Below, in pieces: positions 8,562 through 13,973 of a DNA stretch of 13,973 nucleotides; the first letter of the stretch is position 1, and each line of letters begins with the position of its first letter. The translations under genes were made by a program, and so were the position numbers. Under the pieces are notes generated by a model that was not told where the DNA came from, did not search any database, and was given only the letters and a program-made list of their open reading frames with translations. The DNA comes from Lysobacter_F sp035645555 (lineage in GTDB: Bacteria > Pseudomonadota > Gammaproteobacteria > Xanthomonadales > Xanthomonadaceae): assembly GCA_035645555.1 (NCBI GenBank), contig DASQMI010000046.1:1-13973 (forward strand), in the 5' to 3' direction.

Positions 8562-8573
8562 AAAAATCTGACC

Positions 8574-8597
8574 GCATGCACATTCCCCCCTGCATGC
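8574..8597. repeat. Inverted repeat GCATGCA / TGCATGC just before the TPR gene ribosome-binding site
   Basis: GCATGCA (8574-8580) and TGCATGC (8591-8597) are exact reverse complements around a C-rich 10-nt loop. The ribosome-binding site AGGTGAT (8603-8609) starts 6 nt later. A folded stem could influence translation. It follows the 8545-8561 repeat, giving two consecutive hairpins in one leader. Confidence 0.5.
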
Positions 8598-8611
8598 CCG
8601 TGAGGTGATCC

Positions 8612-9835
8612 ATGAAGCAGCACCGTACCCTCCGCTCCTCGTTGCTCGCCATCGCCGTCGGCACCGTGCTTGCGGTCACCACGGTGAGCGCGAGCGCGCA
8701 GTCGGCCGCCGACCGTGCCGCGCAGCGTCGCGCCGAACGCGAACAGAAGCGGCAGTCCGCGGGCGACACCAAGCGCGAACCGCAGTACCCCAACGCCACC
8801 CGCCAGGAGCCGGAAGCCAAGGCGTCGGCGAAGATGGGCTCGCGGCTGCAGAAGATGATCGACCTGCTCGAGGACGATAAGCCGGCCGAAGCGCGCGCCG
8901 CGGCCGACGAGATCATGGCCAACAGCGCCGCCAACACCTACGACCGCGCGTTCGCCGCGCAGCTCGCCGCCAACGCTGCGTACGAAGCCGACGACACCGC
9001 CGCGGCGATGGGCTATCTGCAGAAGGCGATCGAGTTCAACGGCCTCGACAACGACGGCCACTACAGCGCGATGCTGATGCTCGGCCAGCTGCAGCTGCAG
9101 GAAGACCGCTACGCCGAGGCGCTGGCGACGCTCGAGCGCTTCATCAACGAAACCAAGTCGCAGAAGCCGGAGCACCTGGTGCTGAAGGGCAATGCGCTGT
9201 ATCGCCTGGAGCGCTATCCGGAAGCCGCCGCGGTGCTGAAGCAGGCGATCGACGCCTCGCCGGAGCCGCGCGCCGACTGGCAGCAGCTGCTGATGGCGAC
9301 CTACCTCGAAACCGGACAGACCGGCGAAGCGGCGAAGCTCGCCGAGCAGGTCGCGCAGAAGAACCCGGGCGACAAGCGCGCGCAGATGAACCTGGTCGCC
9401 ACCTATCTGCAGAGCGACATGTACGACAAGGCGGCGGCGGCGCTGGAGAAGCTGCGCGCGGCCGGCCAGTTCACCGAGGACAGGGACTACCGGCAGCTGT
9501 ACGCCACCTACCTCAACATGGACGGCAAGGAAAAGGAAGCGATCGCGGTCATCAACGAAGGCCTGCAGAAGGGCATCATCAAGCCCGACTATCAGACCTG
9601 GCTCGCGCTCGGTCAGGCGTACTACTTCTCCGACCAGGCCGGCCCTGCGATCGACGCCTATCGCAAGGCGGCACCGCTTGCTCCGGACGGCGAGACCTAT
9701 CTCAACCTCGCCCGTCTGCTGTGGCAGGAAGACCGCATCCCCGAGGCCAAGGAAGCGGCGCGCCAGGCGATCGCCAAGGGCGTCAAGAAGCCAGACGACG
9801 CAAAGAAGATTCTGGCGTTGCCTGGCGGCAAATGA
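8612..9835 (+). CDS. Exported tetratricopeptide-repeat (TPR) protein
   Basis: The 407-residue product has an N-terminal signal peptide (basic start, hydrophobic 11-24, likely cleavage after SASAQ at 30), then a charged Gln/Arg/Lys-rich linker (31-75) and a helical-repeat domain from about 78 to 400. At least six TPR-like units can be seen, for example at 150-185 (YSAMLMLGQLQLQEDRYAEA), 188-220, 222-255, 258-285, 292-325 and 326-358. TPR domains are protein-binding scaffolds. The ATG at 8612 has a near-ideal ribosome-binding site, AGGTGAT at 8603-8609. It lies 153 bp upstream of tonB on the same strand; TPR proteins accompany TonB systems in some other bacteria (for instance Vibrio TonB2 clusters), so a link to TonB function is plausible but not shown. 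No enzymatic motif is visible. Confidence 0.88.
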   Translation: MKQHRTLRSSLLAIAVGTVLAVTTVSASAQSAADRAAQRRAEREQKRQSAGDTKREPQYPNATRQEPEAKASAKMGSRLQKMIDLLEDDKPAEARAAADEIMANSAANTYDRAFAAQLAANAAYEADDTAAAMGYLQKAIEFNGLDNDGHYSAMLMLGQLQLQEDRYAEALATLERFINETKSQKPEHLVLKGNALYRLERYPEAAAVLKQAIDASPEPRADWQQLLMATYLETGQTGEAAKLAEQVAQKNPGDKRAQMNLVATYLQSDMYDKAAAALEKLRAAGQFTEDRDYRQLYATYLNMDGKEKEAIAVINEGLQKGIIKPDYQTWLALGQAYYFSDQAGPAIDAYRKAAPLAPDGETYLNLARLLWQEDRIPEAKEAARQAIAKGVKKPDDAKKILALPGGK

Positions 9836-9859
9836 GCGTTGCGCACGACGCGCGCAGAC

Positions 9860-9889
9860 TTGGTGCAGAGCGTCGCATTTGGTTATATG
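9860..9889 (+). promoter_or_regulatory. Candidate promoter of the tonB operon
   Basis: TTGGTG (9860-9865) and TATATG (9884-9889) are spaced 18 bp apart; shifting the -10 by one base (TTATAT) gives 17 bp. The patch 9880-9890 is the most A/T-rich in the gap. A start near 9896 would make a leader of about 93 nt containing the 9902-9949 inverted repeat. I see no Fur-box-like inverted repeat of the GATAAT type here, so iron control is not evident from the sequence. Confidence 0.45.
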
Positions 9890-9901
9890 CTTGGGGTTTC
9901 A

Positions 9902-9949
9902 CGCGGGCCGTTCAGGTCCGTGTAGGACTCCTCCCAACGCAGGCCCGCG
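9902..9949. repeat. Inverted repeat in the tonB leader
   Basis: CGCGGGCC (9902-9909) is matched by GGCCCGCG (9942-9949), a perfect 8-bp GC stem. The 32-nt interior contains a second small stem, GTCC-GTGTA-GGAC. Together they could form a two-tier leader structure between the candidate promoter and the tonB start. No T-run follows. Confidence 0.45.
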
Positions 9950-9988
9950 GCGCCCTGGCGTCCGGAAAAATCTCCTGAGCTTCGGCGC

Positions 9989-10660
9989 ATGACGCAAGAC
10001 TTCGAACTCCACAAGAAAGACGACGACCAGGAAGGCCTGAACTGGGCTCGCATCGCCGGCATCACCATGGCGATCACGGTCCACGTGGCCGCATTGCTGC
10101 TGCTGCTCAAGCCGATTTCGCCGCCCGTGGCGAAGCAGGAAAACGAGCAGGTGACGGTGGTGAACCTGATCAAGCCGCCGCCGCCGCCCCCGCCGCCGCC
10201 GCCGCCGCCGCCGGAGCCGCCGAAGCAGTTGCAGCCGCCGAAGCAGCTGTCGGTGCCGCAGCCGACGCCGCTGCCGCCGCCGCCGGAGCAGCCGCCGATC
10301 GAGGTTGAGGACCCGAGCCCGGTCGACCTGCCGCCGGTGCCGCCGTCGCCGCCGTCGCCGCCGACCCAGATCGCCGACATCGGCTCCAGCGTCGATCCGT
10401 CGTCGCGCCGCCTCAACCCGCCACGCTACCCGCCGCAGGAACTGCGTCAGGGCGTCGGTGGCACGGTGGTCCTGGTGATCAGCATCGACGCGCAGGGCAA
10501 CGTGCTGGATATCCAGGTCGAGCGCTCCAGCCGCAACCGCAATCTCGACCGCGCCGCAGTGGAAGCGGCCCGTCGCTGGAAGTTCAACCCCGAGGTCCGC
10601 AACGGCCAGCCGGTGGCCAGCCGCGTGCGCGTCCCCGTCGATTTCGTCCCGCCGACCTGA
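9989..10660 (+). CDS. tonB: TonB energy-transducing protein
   Basis: TonB spans the periplasm and passes energy from ExbB-ExbD to outer-membrane TonB-dependent receptors. The 223-residue product has a short acidic cytoplasmic N-terminus, one membrane anchor (about 22-40) with the functionally important His (H32), a Pro-rich spacer (about 62-126, including 13 Pro in a row at 63-75) and a C-terminal TonB domain (about 135-223) with PRYPP (145-149), GTVVLVISIDAQGNV and RRWKFNP (195-201). In E. coli the anchor has S16 and H20; here the Ser position is Ala28. The ATG at 9989 lacks a strong ribosome-binding site (GGAAA is 20 nt away), so the start is supported mainly by the protein. It is first in the tonB-exbB-exbD1-exbD2 cluster, the order I recall from Xanthomonas. 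Confidence 0.95.
   Translation: MTQDFELHKKDDDQEGLNWARIAGITMAITVHVAALLLLLKPISPPVAKQENEQVTVVNLIKPPPPPPPPPPPPPEPPKQLQPPKQLSVPQPTPLPPPPEQPPIEVEDPSPVDLPPVPPSPPSPPTQIADIGSSVDPSSRRLNPPRYPPQELRQGVGGTVVLVISIDAQGNVLDIQVERSSRNRNLDRAAVEAARRWKFNPEVRNGQPVASRVRVPVDFVPPT
10175..10213 (+). repeat. CCG trinucleotide tract encoding 13 prolines in TonB
   Basis: Thirteen consecutive proline codons, all CCG except one CCC, make a 39-bp simple repeat in the TonB spacer. Length change by slippage in multiples of three would lengthen or shorten the spacer without a frameshift. Long Pro runs usually need EF-P for translation. Confidence 0.85.
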
Positions 10661-10668
10661 CCGGCGGG
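10648..10668 (+). repeat. Hairpin across the tonB stop codon
   Basis: CCCGCCG (10648-10654) and CGGCGGG (10662-10668) form a perfect 7-bp stem whose loop contains the tonB stop. A pyrimidine-rich tract with five Ts lies about 30 nt further on, too far for a normal terminator. It may act in RNA processing or partial attenuation between tonB and exbB. Confidence 0.4.
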
Positions 10669-10727
10669 CTCGAACCGCTTCGTTCCACCCCTCCTCTCTT
10701 TTTCACGACAAACGATAGGTAAGCGTC

Positions 10728-11501
10728 ATGCTGCAGGAATTCATGTTCGCCGCTGCTGCCGGTGGCAATAACGCCGCCTCGGCCCTGACGCAGATGGGTG
10801 TTGGCCATCTGCTCGAGGAAATGATGGCCCAGCCGGGTCAGTTCGCCGTCTCCTGGGCGGTGCTGATCACGCTGGTGGTGATGTCGGTCCTGTCGATCTA
10901 CTGGATCGTCATCAACTTCTTCAAGAATCTCAGCCTGCGCCGCAATTCCGATCGCGTCATCAGCACGTTCTGGGAAACCCCGAACGCGCAGGACGCGATC
11001 CGCTTCATGGAAGAGCAGCCGCGTTCGGAGCCGTTCTCCAAGATCGCGCTCGACGCCGCGCAGGCCGCCGCGCACCACCAGCGCCACGAAGGGTCGCGTC
11101 TGGTCGAGTCGCTGAACCGCTCGGAGTTCGTCGACCGCGCGCTGCGCCAGGCGGTGACGCGCGAGAGCTCGCGCCTTGAGAACGGCCTGACCGTGCTCGC
11201 CACCGTCGGTTCGACCGCTCCGTTCGTCGGTCTGCTCGGTACGGTGTGGGGCATCTACGGCGCGCTGATCCGCATCGGCGCCAGCGGCCAGGCGTCGATC
11301 GACGCGGTCGCCGGTCCAGTCGGCGAGGCGCTGATCATGACCGCGCTCGGCCTGTTCGTCGCCATCCCGGCGGTGCTGGCGTACAACTTCTTCACCCGCC
11401 TCAACCGCGTCACGAACAACAAGTTCGATAGCTTCGCCCACGACCTGCACGACTTCTTCGCCACCGGCGCCCGCGTCGGCGAGATGTCGGTCAAGCGCTG
11501 A
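10728..11501 (+). CDS. exbB: TonB-system proton channel protein ExbB
   Basis: ExbB forms the pentameric inner-membrane channel around ExbD and, with it, turns proton-motive force into TonB motion (MotA/TolQ/ExbB family). The 257-residue product shows three membrane segments: about 40-63, 152-183 (GLTVLATVGSTAPFVGLLGT) and 198-220 (GEALIMTALGLFVAIPAVLA). E200 corresponds to the conserved E176 of E. coli ExbB in TM3, as far as alignment by eye allows. The cytoplasmic loop between TM1 and TM2 has the typical charged helix. The ATG at 10728 is preceded by AGGTAAG (10717-10723). It follows tonB by 67 bp and is followed by exbD1 after 44 bp, consistent with one operon. Confidence 0.96.
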   Translation: MLQEFMFAAAAGGNNAASALTQMGVGHLLEEMMAQPGQFAVSWAVLITLVVMSVLSIYWIVINFFKNLSLRRNSDRVISTFWETPNAQDAIRFMEEQPRSEPFSKIALDAAQAAAHHQRHEGSRLVESLNRSEFVDRALRQAVTRESSRLENGLTVLATVGSTAPFVGLLGTVWGIYGALIRIGASGQASIDAVAGPVGEALIMTALGLFVAIPAVLAYNFFTRLNRVTNNKFDSFAHDLHDFFATGARVGEMSVKR

Positions 11502-11545
11502 TCCGCAACGCACCGCGCGGCCCCTGAGCAGTAGGAGTACCGACC

Positions 11546-11965
11546 ATGGCCTTCAGTTCTGGCAACGACAGCGGCGGCCCGATGGCCGAAATCAACGTCA
11601 CGCCCCTCGTGGACGTGATGCTGGTGCTGCTGATCATCTTCATGATCACCACCCCGCTGATGTCGCATAAGGTCCAGGTCGAACTGCCGCAGGCGAATCT
11701 CAACAAGCGTGACGAGAACGCGCCGCCGGTGCAGCCGATCACGATCGCGGTGAAGGAAGACGGCAAGCTGTTCTGGAACGACGAGCCGATCACCAAGGAA
11801 GTGCTCGAGAGCCGGCTGTCGGTCGAAGCGCAGAAAACGCCGCAGCCGCAGCTGAACCTGCGCGGCGACAAGACCACCAAGTACCGCATCGTCGCGGAGG
11901 TGGTGAAGATCGCGCAGGGTCAGGGCATGCGCAAAGTCGGCTACGTCGCCACCAAGGAACGCTAA
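11546..11965 (+). CDS. exbD1: TonB-system protein ExbD (copy 1)
   Basis: ExbD is the single-span partner inside the ExbB pentamer; its membrane Asp carries the protons. The 139-residue product has a short cytoplasmic start, one membrane segment (about 20-40) with the essential Asp (D23 in TPLVDVMLVLL) and a periplasmic domain (about 45-139). AGGAG at 11533-11537 lies 8 nt before the ATG. It is 12 bp from exbD2, with which it shares an identical 33-bp stretch beginning at the Asp codon. In Xanthomonas campestris exbD1 is needed for iron uptake together with tonB and exbB, by my recollection of published work. Confidence 0.96.
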   Translation: MAFSSGNDSGGPMAEINVTPLVDVMLVLLIIFMITTPLMSHKVQVELPQANLNKRDENAPPVQPITIAVKEDGKLFWNDEPITKEVLESRLSVEAQKTPQPQLNLRGDKTTKYRIVAEVVKIAQGQGMRKVGYVATKER

Positions 11966-11977
11966 GCGGAGTCCCCC

Positions 11978-12394
11978 ATGGCATTTACTTCCAACTCCAG
12001 CAGCGGCCCGATGGCCGACATCAACGTCACGCCGCTGGTCGACGTGATGCTGGTGCTGCTGATCATCTTCATGGTGACCGCGCCGATCCTGTCGTACCCG
12101 ATCGACGTCAACCTGCCGCAGCGTTCGGTCAACCCGCCGCCGCAGACGCAGGAGCCGCCGCCGCCGATCCGCCTGCGGATCGACGCGTCCGGCCAGGTCT
12201 ACTGGAACGATGCCCCGCAGCCGCTGTCGGCGCTGCCGAACCTGATGCAGGTCGAAGTGCAGCGTGATCCGACCAACCAGCCGTTGCTCGAGATCGACAC
12301 CAACCCGGACGCCAACTACGAAGTGCTGGCCAAGGTGCTGGCCTACGCCAAGAACGCCGACATGCAGAAGATCGGCTTCGTCCAGGCGCAATAA
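11978..12394 (+). CDS. exbD2: TonB-system protein ExbD (copy 2)
   Basis: This second ExbD has 138 residues: conserved membrane Asp D22 in TPLVDVMLVLL, one membrane segment (about 19-39), and a periplasmic domain that carries a Pro-rich segment (52-63, with PPP and PPPP) absent from copy 1. GGAG at 11968-11971 lies just upstream of the ATG. It is close to exbD1 in the membrane region and clearly different in the periplasmic domain, so the two copies probably differ in partner or task. In Xanthomonas campestris exbD2 is reported to be dispensable for iron uptake but needed for the plant response, as I recall. The terminator at 12422-12451 closes the operon. Confidence 0.95.
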   Translation: MAFTSNSSSGPMADINVTPLVDVMLVLLIIFMVTAPILSYPIDVNLPQRSVNPPPQTQEPPPPIRLRIDASGQVYWNDAPQPLSALPNLMQVEVQRDPTNQPLLEIDTNPDANYEVLAKVLAYAKNADMQKIGFVQAQ

Positions 12395-12421
12395 GTTTCT
12401 TCGGACGCACCTACTGTCGTG

Positions 12422-12451
12422 AAAACGCCGCCTCCGGGCGGCGTTTTTTTT
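12422..12451 (+). terminator. Strong intrinsic terminator of the tonB-exbBD operon
   Basis: ACGCCGCC and GGCGGCGT form a perfect GC-rich stem (12425-12432 with 12437-12444) with the tetraloop TCCG, flanked by AAAA on the 5' side and a run of eight Ts (12444-12451). This is the clearest terminator in the window. It separates exbD2 from exbD3. Confidence 0.95.
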
Positions 12452-12480
12452 AACGGTGGCTGAGTGGACGCGGCCGCCCC

Positions 12481-12492
12481 CGTGCCGGCACG
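12481..12492. repeat. 12-bp palindrome upstream of exbD3
   Basis: CGTGCCGGCACG is a perfect palindrome 48 bp before the exbD3 start. A TAGCGT hexamer at 12505-12510 could be a poor -10, but no -35 accompanies it. The palindrome might be an operator; equally it may be chance. Confidence 0.3.
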
Positions 12493-12540
12493 CACCGCCC
12501 GGCGTAGCGTGGAGACGCATCCACCGCAGGGAGAGCTGCC

Positions 12541-12933
12541 ATGGCTGTTGCCCGTCCGCTGTCCGCCGAACGTCCGATCGCCGCGATCAACATCACCCCA
12601 CTGGTCGACGTGATGCTGGTGCTGCTGGTGATCTTCATGCTGTCGGTGCCACTGCTCACGCGCACCTTAGTCACCGCGCTCCCGCAGTCCGGACCGGCTC
12701 GGCCGACGCCGGCGGAGCCGCTCGCGCTGGACGTGCGTGCCGACGGTTACCTGCTCGAAGGCCGCATGCACGACGCGGCGACATTGCAGGCGGTCCTTGC
12801 CGAGCGCGTGCGCCGGCAGCCGGATGCCACGCTGCTGCTGCGTGCCGGCGGCGACGTCGACTACCAGGCGGTCGCCACCGCGCTGGCCGCGGCGCAGCAC
12901 AGCGGCGTGCGCACGATCGGGCAGGCGCCGTGA
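12541..12933 (+). CDS. Third ExbD/TolR-family protein
   Basis: This 130-residue protein is a further ExbD/TolR-family member. It has the conserved membrane Asp (D23 in INITPLVDVMLVLL), one membrane segment (about 20-40) and a small periplasmic domain (about 45-130) that is shorter and richer in Ala and Arg than those of copies 1 and 2. The ribosome-binding site GGGAGA lies about 7 nt before the ATG. It sits beyond the operon terminator, so it is probably transcribed on its own, and it ends 7 bp from the converging pdxJ. No additional exbB-like gene is beside it; it could pair with the ExbB here or with one encoded elsewhere. I would name it ExbD-family rather than TolR because it is next to the ton genes, but the two are hard to tell apart by eye. 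Confidence 0.93.
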   Translation: MAVARPLSAERPIAAINITPLVDVMLVLLVIFMLSVPLLTRTLVTALPQSGPARPTPAEPLALDVRADGYLLEGRMHDAATLQAVLAERVRRQPDATLLLRAGGDVDYQAVATALAAAQHSGVRTIGQAP

Positions 12934-12952
12934 GCCGCGCCTAGCGCGCGGC
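12934..12952. terminator. Hairpin between convergent exbD3 and pdxJ
   Basis: GCCGCGC (12934-12940) pairs with GCGCGGC (12946-12952) around a 5-nt loop that contains the pdxJ stop. The stem would form in both transcripts, but there is no T-run on either side, so efficient intrinsic termination is uncertain. Confidence 0.35.
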
Positions 12953-13708
12953 CGCGAGGATGCGCATGTAGGCCTGCACGGTCGCGGGCAGGCCGGCGTA
13001 CAGCGCCTCGCCGATCAGCGCATGCCCGATCGAGACCTCCTGCACGCCCGGCACCGCGGACAGGAACGCGCCCAGGTTCGCCTGGCTCAGGTCGTGGCCG
13101 GCGTTGACGCCGAGGCCGTGCGCCTGCGCGGCGCGCGCGGTGGCGGAAAAGCGCGCCAGCATGTCCGCCTGGCGCGGTGTCGCGAACGCGTCCGCGTACG
13201 GGCCGGTGTACAGCTCGACGCGGTCCGCGCCGGTCGCCGCCGCCTGCGCCATCGCCGCAGGCGCATCGTCGCGGTCGGCGTCGACGAACACGCTGACCCG
13301 GCAACCGGCCGCCTTCAGCCGTGCGATCAGCGGGCGCAGCGCATCGCCGTCGCGGACGAAATCGAAGCCGTGGTCGGAGGTGAGCTGGCCGTCGCCGTCC
13401 GGCACCAGGGTGACCTGCGCCGGGCGCACCAGCTCGCACAGCGGAATCAGCCCCGCGTAACCCGCACGCGGCGGCGCGAACGGATTGCCCTCGATGTTGA
13501 ACTCCACGCCGCGCGCGCGGGTCAGTGCGGCCAGCGCCAGCACGTCGTCGTGGCGGATGTGGCGCGCATCGGGACGCGGGTGCACGGTGATGCCATGCGC
13601 ACCGGCATCCAGGCATGCCTCGGCGGCACGCACCACGTCGGGCTCGCGGCCGCCGCGCGAATTGCGCAGCACCGCGACCTTGTTGACGTTGACGCTGAGT
13701 ACGGTCAT
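12941..13708 (-). CDS. pdxJ: Pyridoxine 5'-phosphate synthase
   Basis: PdxJ joins 1-deoxyxylulose 5-phosphate and 3-amino-1-hydroxyacetone phosphate to make pyridoxine 5'-phosphate, the ring-closing step of vitamin B6 synthesis in the DXP-dependent route. The 255-residue TIM-barrel protein has the family motifs: SVNVNKVAVLRNSRG (5-19), ITVHPRPDARHIR with H43, EFNIEGNP with E73, VTLVPD (99-104), VELYTG with E165 and GVNAGHDL with H205. These match the usual active-site positions. There is no Shine-Dalgarno sequence before the ATG at 13708, and a TACACT -10-like hexamer (minus strand, 13716-13721) sits 7 nt upstream, which would suit a leaderless transcript. It is downstream of the exbD genes as in Xanthomonas, by recollection. 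Confidence 0.97.
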   Translation of the reverse strand: MTVLSVNVNKVAVLRNSRGGREPDVVRAAEACLDAGAHGITVHPRPDARHIRHDDVLALAALTRARGVEFNIEGNPFAPPRAGYAGLIPLCELVRPAQVTLVPDGDGQLTSDHGFDFVRDGDALRPLIARLKAAGCRVSVFVDADRDDAPAAMAQAAATGADRVELYTGPYADAFATPRQADMLARFSATARAAQAHGLGVNAGHDLSQANLGAFLSAVPGVQEVSIGHALIGEALYAGLPATVQAYMRILAAAR

Positions 13709-13715
13709 CGCGCGG

Positions 13716-13721
13716 AGTGTA
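13716..13721 (-). promoter_or_regulatory. Possible -10 element of pdxJ
   Basis: On the minus strand TACACT (4 of 6 to TATAAT) ends 7 nt before the pdxJ ATG, placing the expected transcript start at or within a base or two of the start codon. No -35 hexamer is recognisable at 16-18 bp. Confidence 0.3.
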
Positions 13722-13774
13722 GCGCCGCGCGGGCGCCTGCGCCGGCTGCGGCCGCAGTCGACGCGATGCCGGAA

Positions 13775-13960
13775 TCAGCGCGGCGGTTCGGCCGCGGAAC
13801 CCGCCAGGCGGCGCGCCTCCGCGCGCTCGCGCAAGCGGCGCAGCTCGTCAGGATCCAGCAGCAGCACGTCGTCGCGGGTCCGGCTGCCCACGCGCGCGGC
13901 GAGCAGGCCGAACATCCACGCGACCAGCAGAGCGAGCCCGGCGAGCAGGGCGAACACCAT
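13775..13960 (-). CDS. Small single-pass membrane protein, unknown function
   Basis: The visible reading frame encodes 61 residues from ATG 13960. Residues 1-22 (MVFALLAGLALLVAWMFGLL) form one hydrophobic segment; the rest is a hydrophilic Arg/Glu/Asp-rich tail (SRTRDDVLLLDPDELRRLRERAEARRLAG) that looks helical. By the positive-inside rule the tail is probably cytoplasmic. The frame is open to the window edge at 13973, so the true start may be further upstream and the protein may be truncated here. It is followed by pdxJ 66 bp later on the same strand. I do not recognise the family. Codon use resembles that of neighbouring genes, and a spurious frame is less likely because the hydrophobic-charged layout is coherent. 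Confidence 0.5.
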   Translation of the reverse strand: MVFALLAGLALLVAWMFGLLAARVGSRTRDDVLLLDPDELRRLRERAEARRLAGSAAEPPR

Positions 13961-13973
13961 CAGTGCGGTGGAC

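Noticed and set aside
8545..8567. Intrinsic terminator after the M48 gene at the TTGTTCG repeat
   Set aside because: On the plus strand the stem is followed by A residues, and on the minus strand the T-run precedes the stem, so neither orientation fits.
10080..10090. TCCACGTGG in tonB as a fourth parS site
   Set aside because: Only the central part matches; the flanking GTT/AAC arms are absent (GG on the left, CC on the right).

Overview
The window is the chromosomal replication-origin neighbourhood of a GC-rich gammaproteobacterium, most likely of the Xanthomonadaceae/Lysobacteraceae (Lysobacter, Luteimonas or a relative). This rests on the order rpmH (divergent) - dnaA - dnaN - recF - gyrB followed a few genes later by tonB-exbB-exbD-exbD and pdxJ, as I recall it from Xanthomonas, and on protein details such as the DnaA N-terminus. 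No database search was possible, so the genus is an inference. Codon use and base composition look uniform; I see no insertion sequence, prophage, tRNA, rRNA or CRISPR array.

Layout. Positions 1-118 hold the start of rpmH on the minus strand, with a good promoter at 152-181 and two perfect inverted repeats between it and dnaA. dnaA (327-1676) and dnaN (1924-3024) flank a 247-bp gap with DnaA boxes and an A/T-rich stretch, the best oriC candidate. recF (3114-4202) and gyrB (4330-6789) follow. Three parS-type palindromes (3039-3054, 3535-3550, 4159-4174) sit just before and inside recF, so chromosome segregation by ParB probably starts here. Next come two protease genes, a CPBP-family intramembrane protease (6812-7585) and an M48 lipoprotein metalloprotease (7662-8474), and then an exported TPR protein (8612-9835).

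The TonB energy-transducing system fills 9989-12933: tonB, exbB, exbD1 and exbD2, closed by a strong intrinsic terminator (12422-12451), and then a third, divergent exbD (12541-12933) that is probably transcribed separately. It converges on pdxJ (minus, 12941-13708). Upstream of pdxJ on the same strand is a small single-pass membrane protein (13775-13960) that may be cut by the window edge.

How the genes work together: DnaA opens oriC, DnaN is the polymerase clamp, RecF loads RecA at gaps, GyrB removes supercoils, and the parS sites would load ParB for origin segregation. TonB-ExbB-ExbD passes proton-motive force to outer-membrane TonB-dependent receptors. The M48 lipoprotein and TPR protein probably act in the periplasm. 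There is no gene-free stretch above 300 bp; the largest is the 247-bp dnaA-dnaN gap. The main points for a second look are the dual-coding parS sites in recF and the third exbD outside the main operon. I do not see a clearly new multi-gene system.
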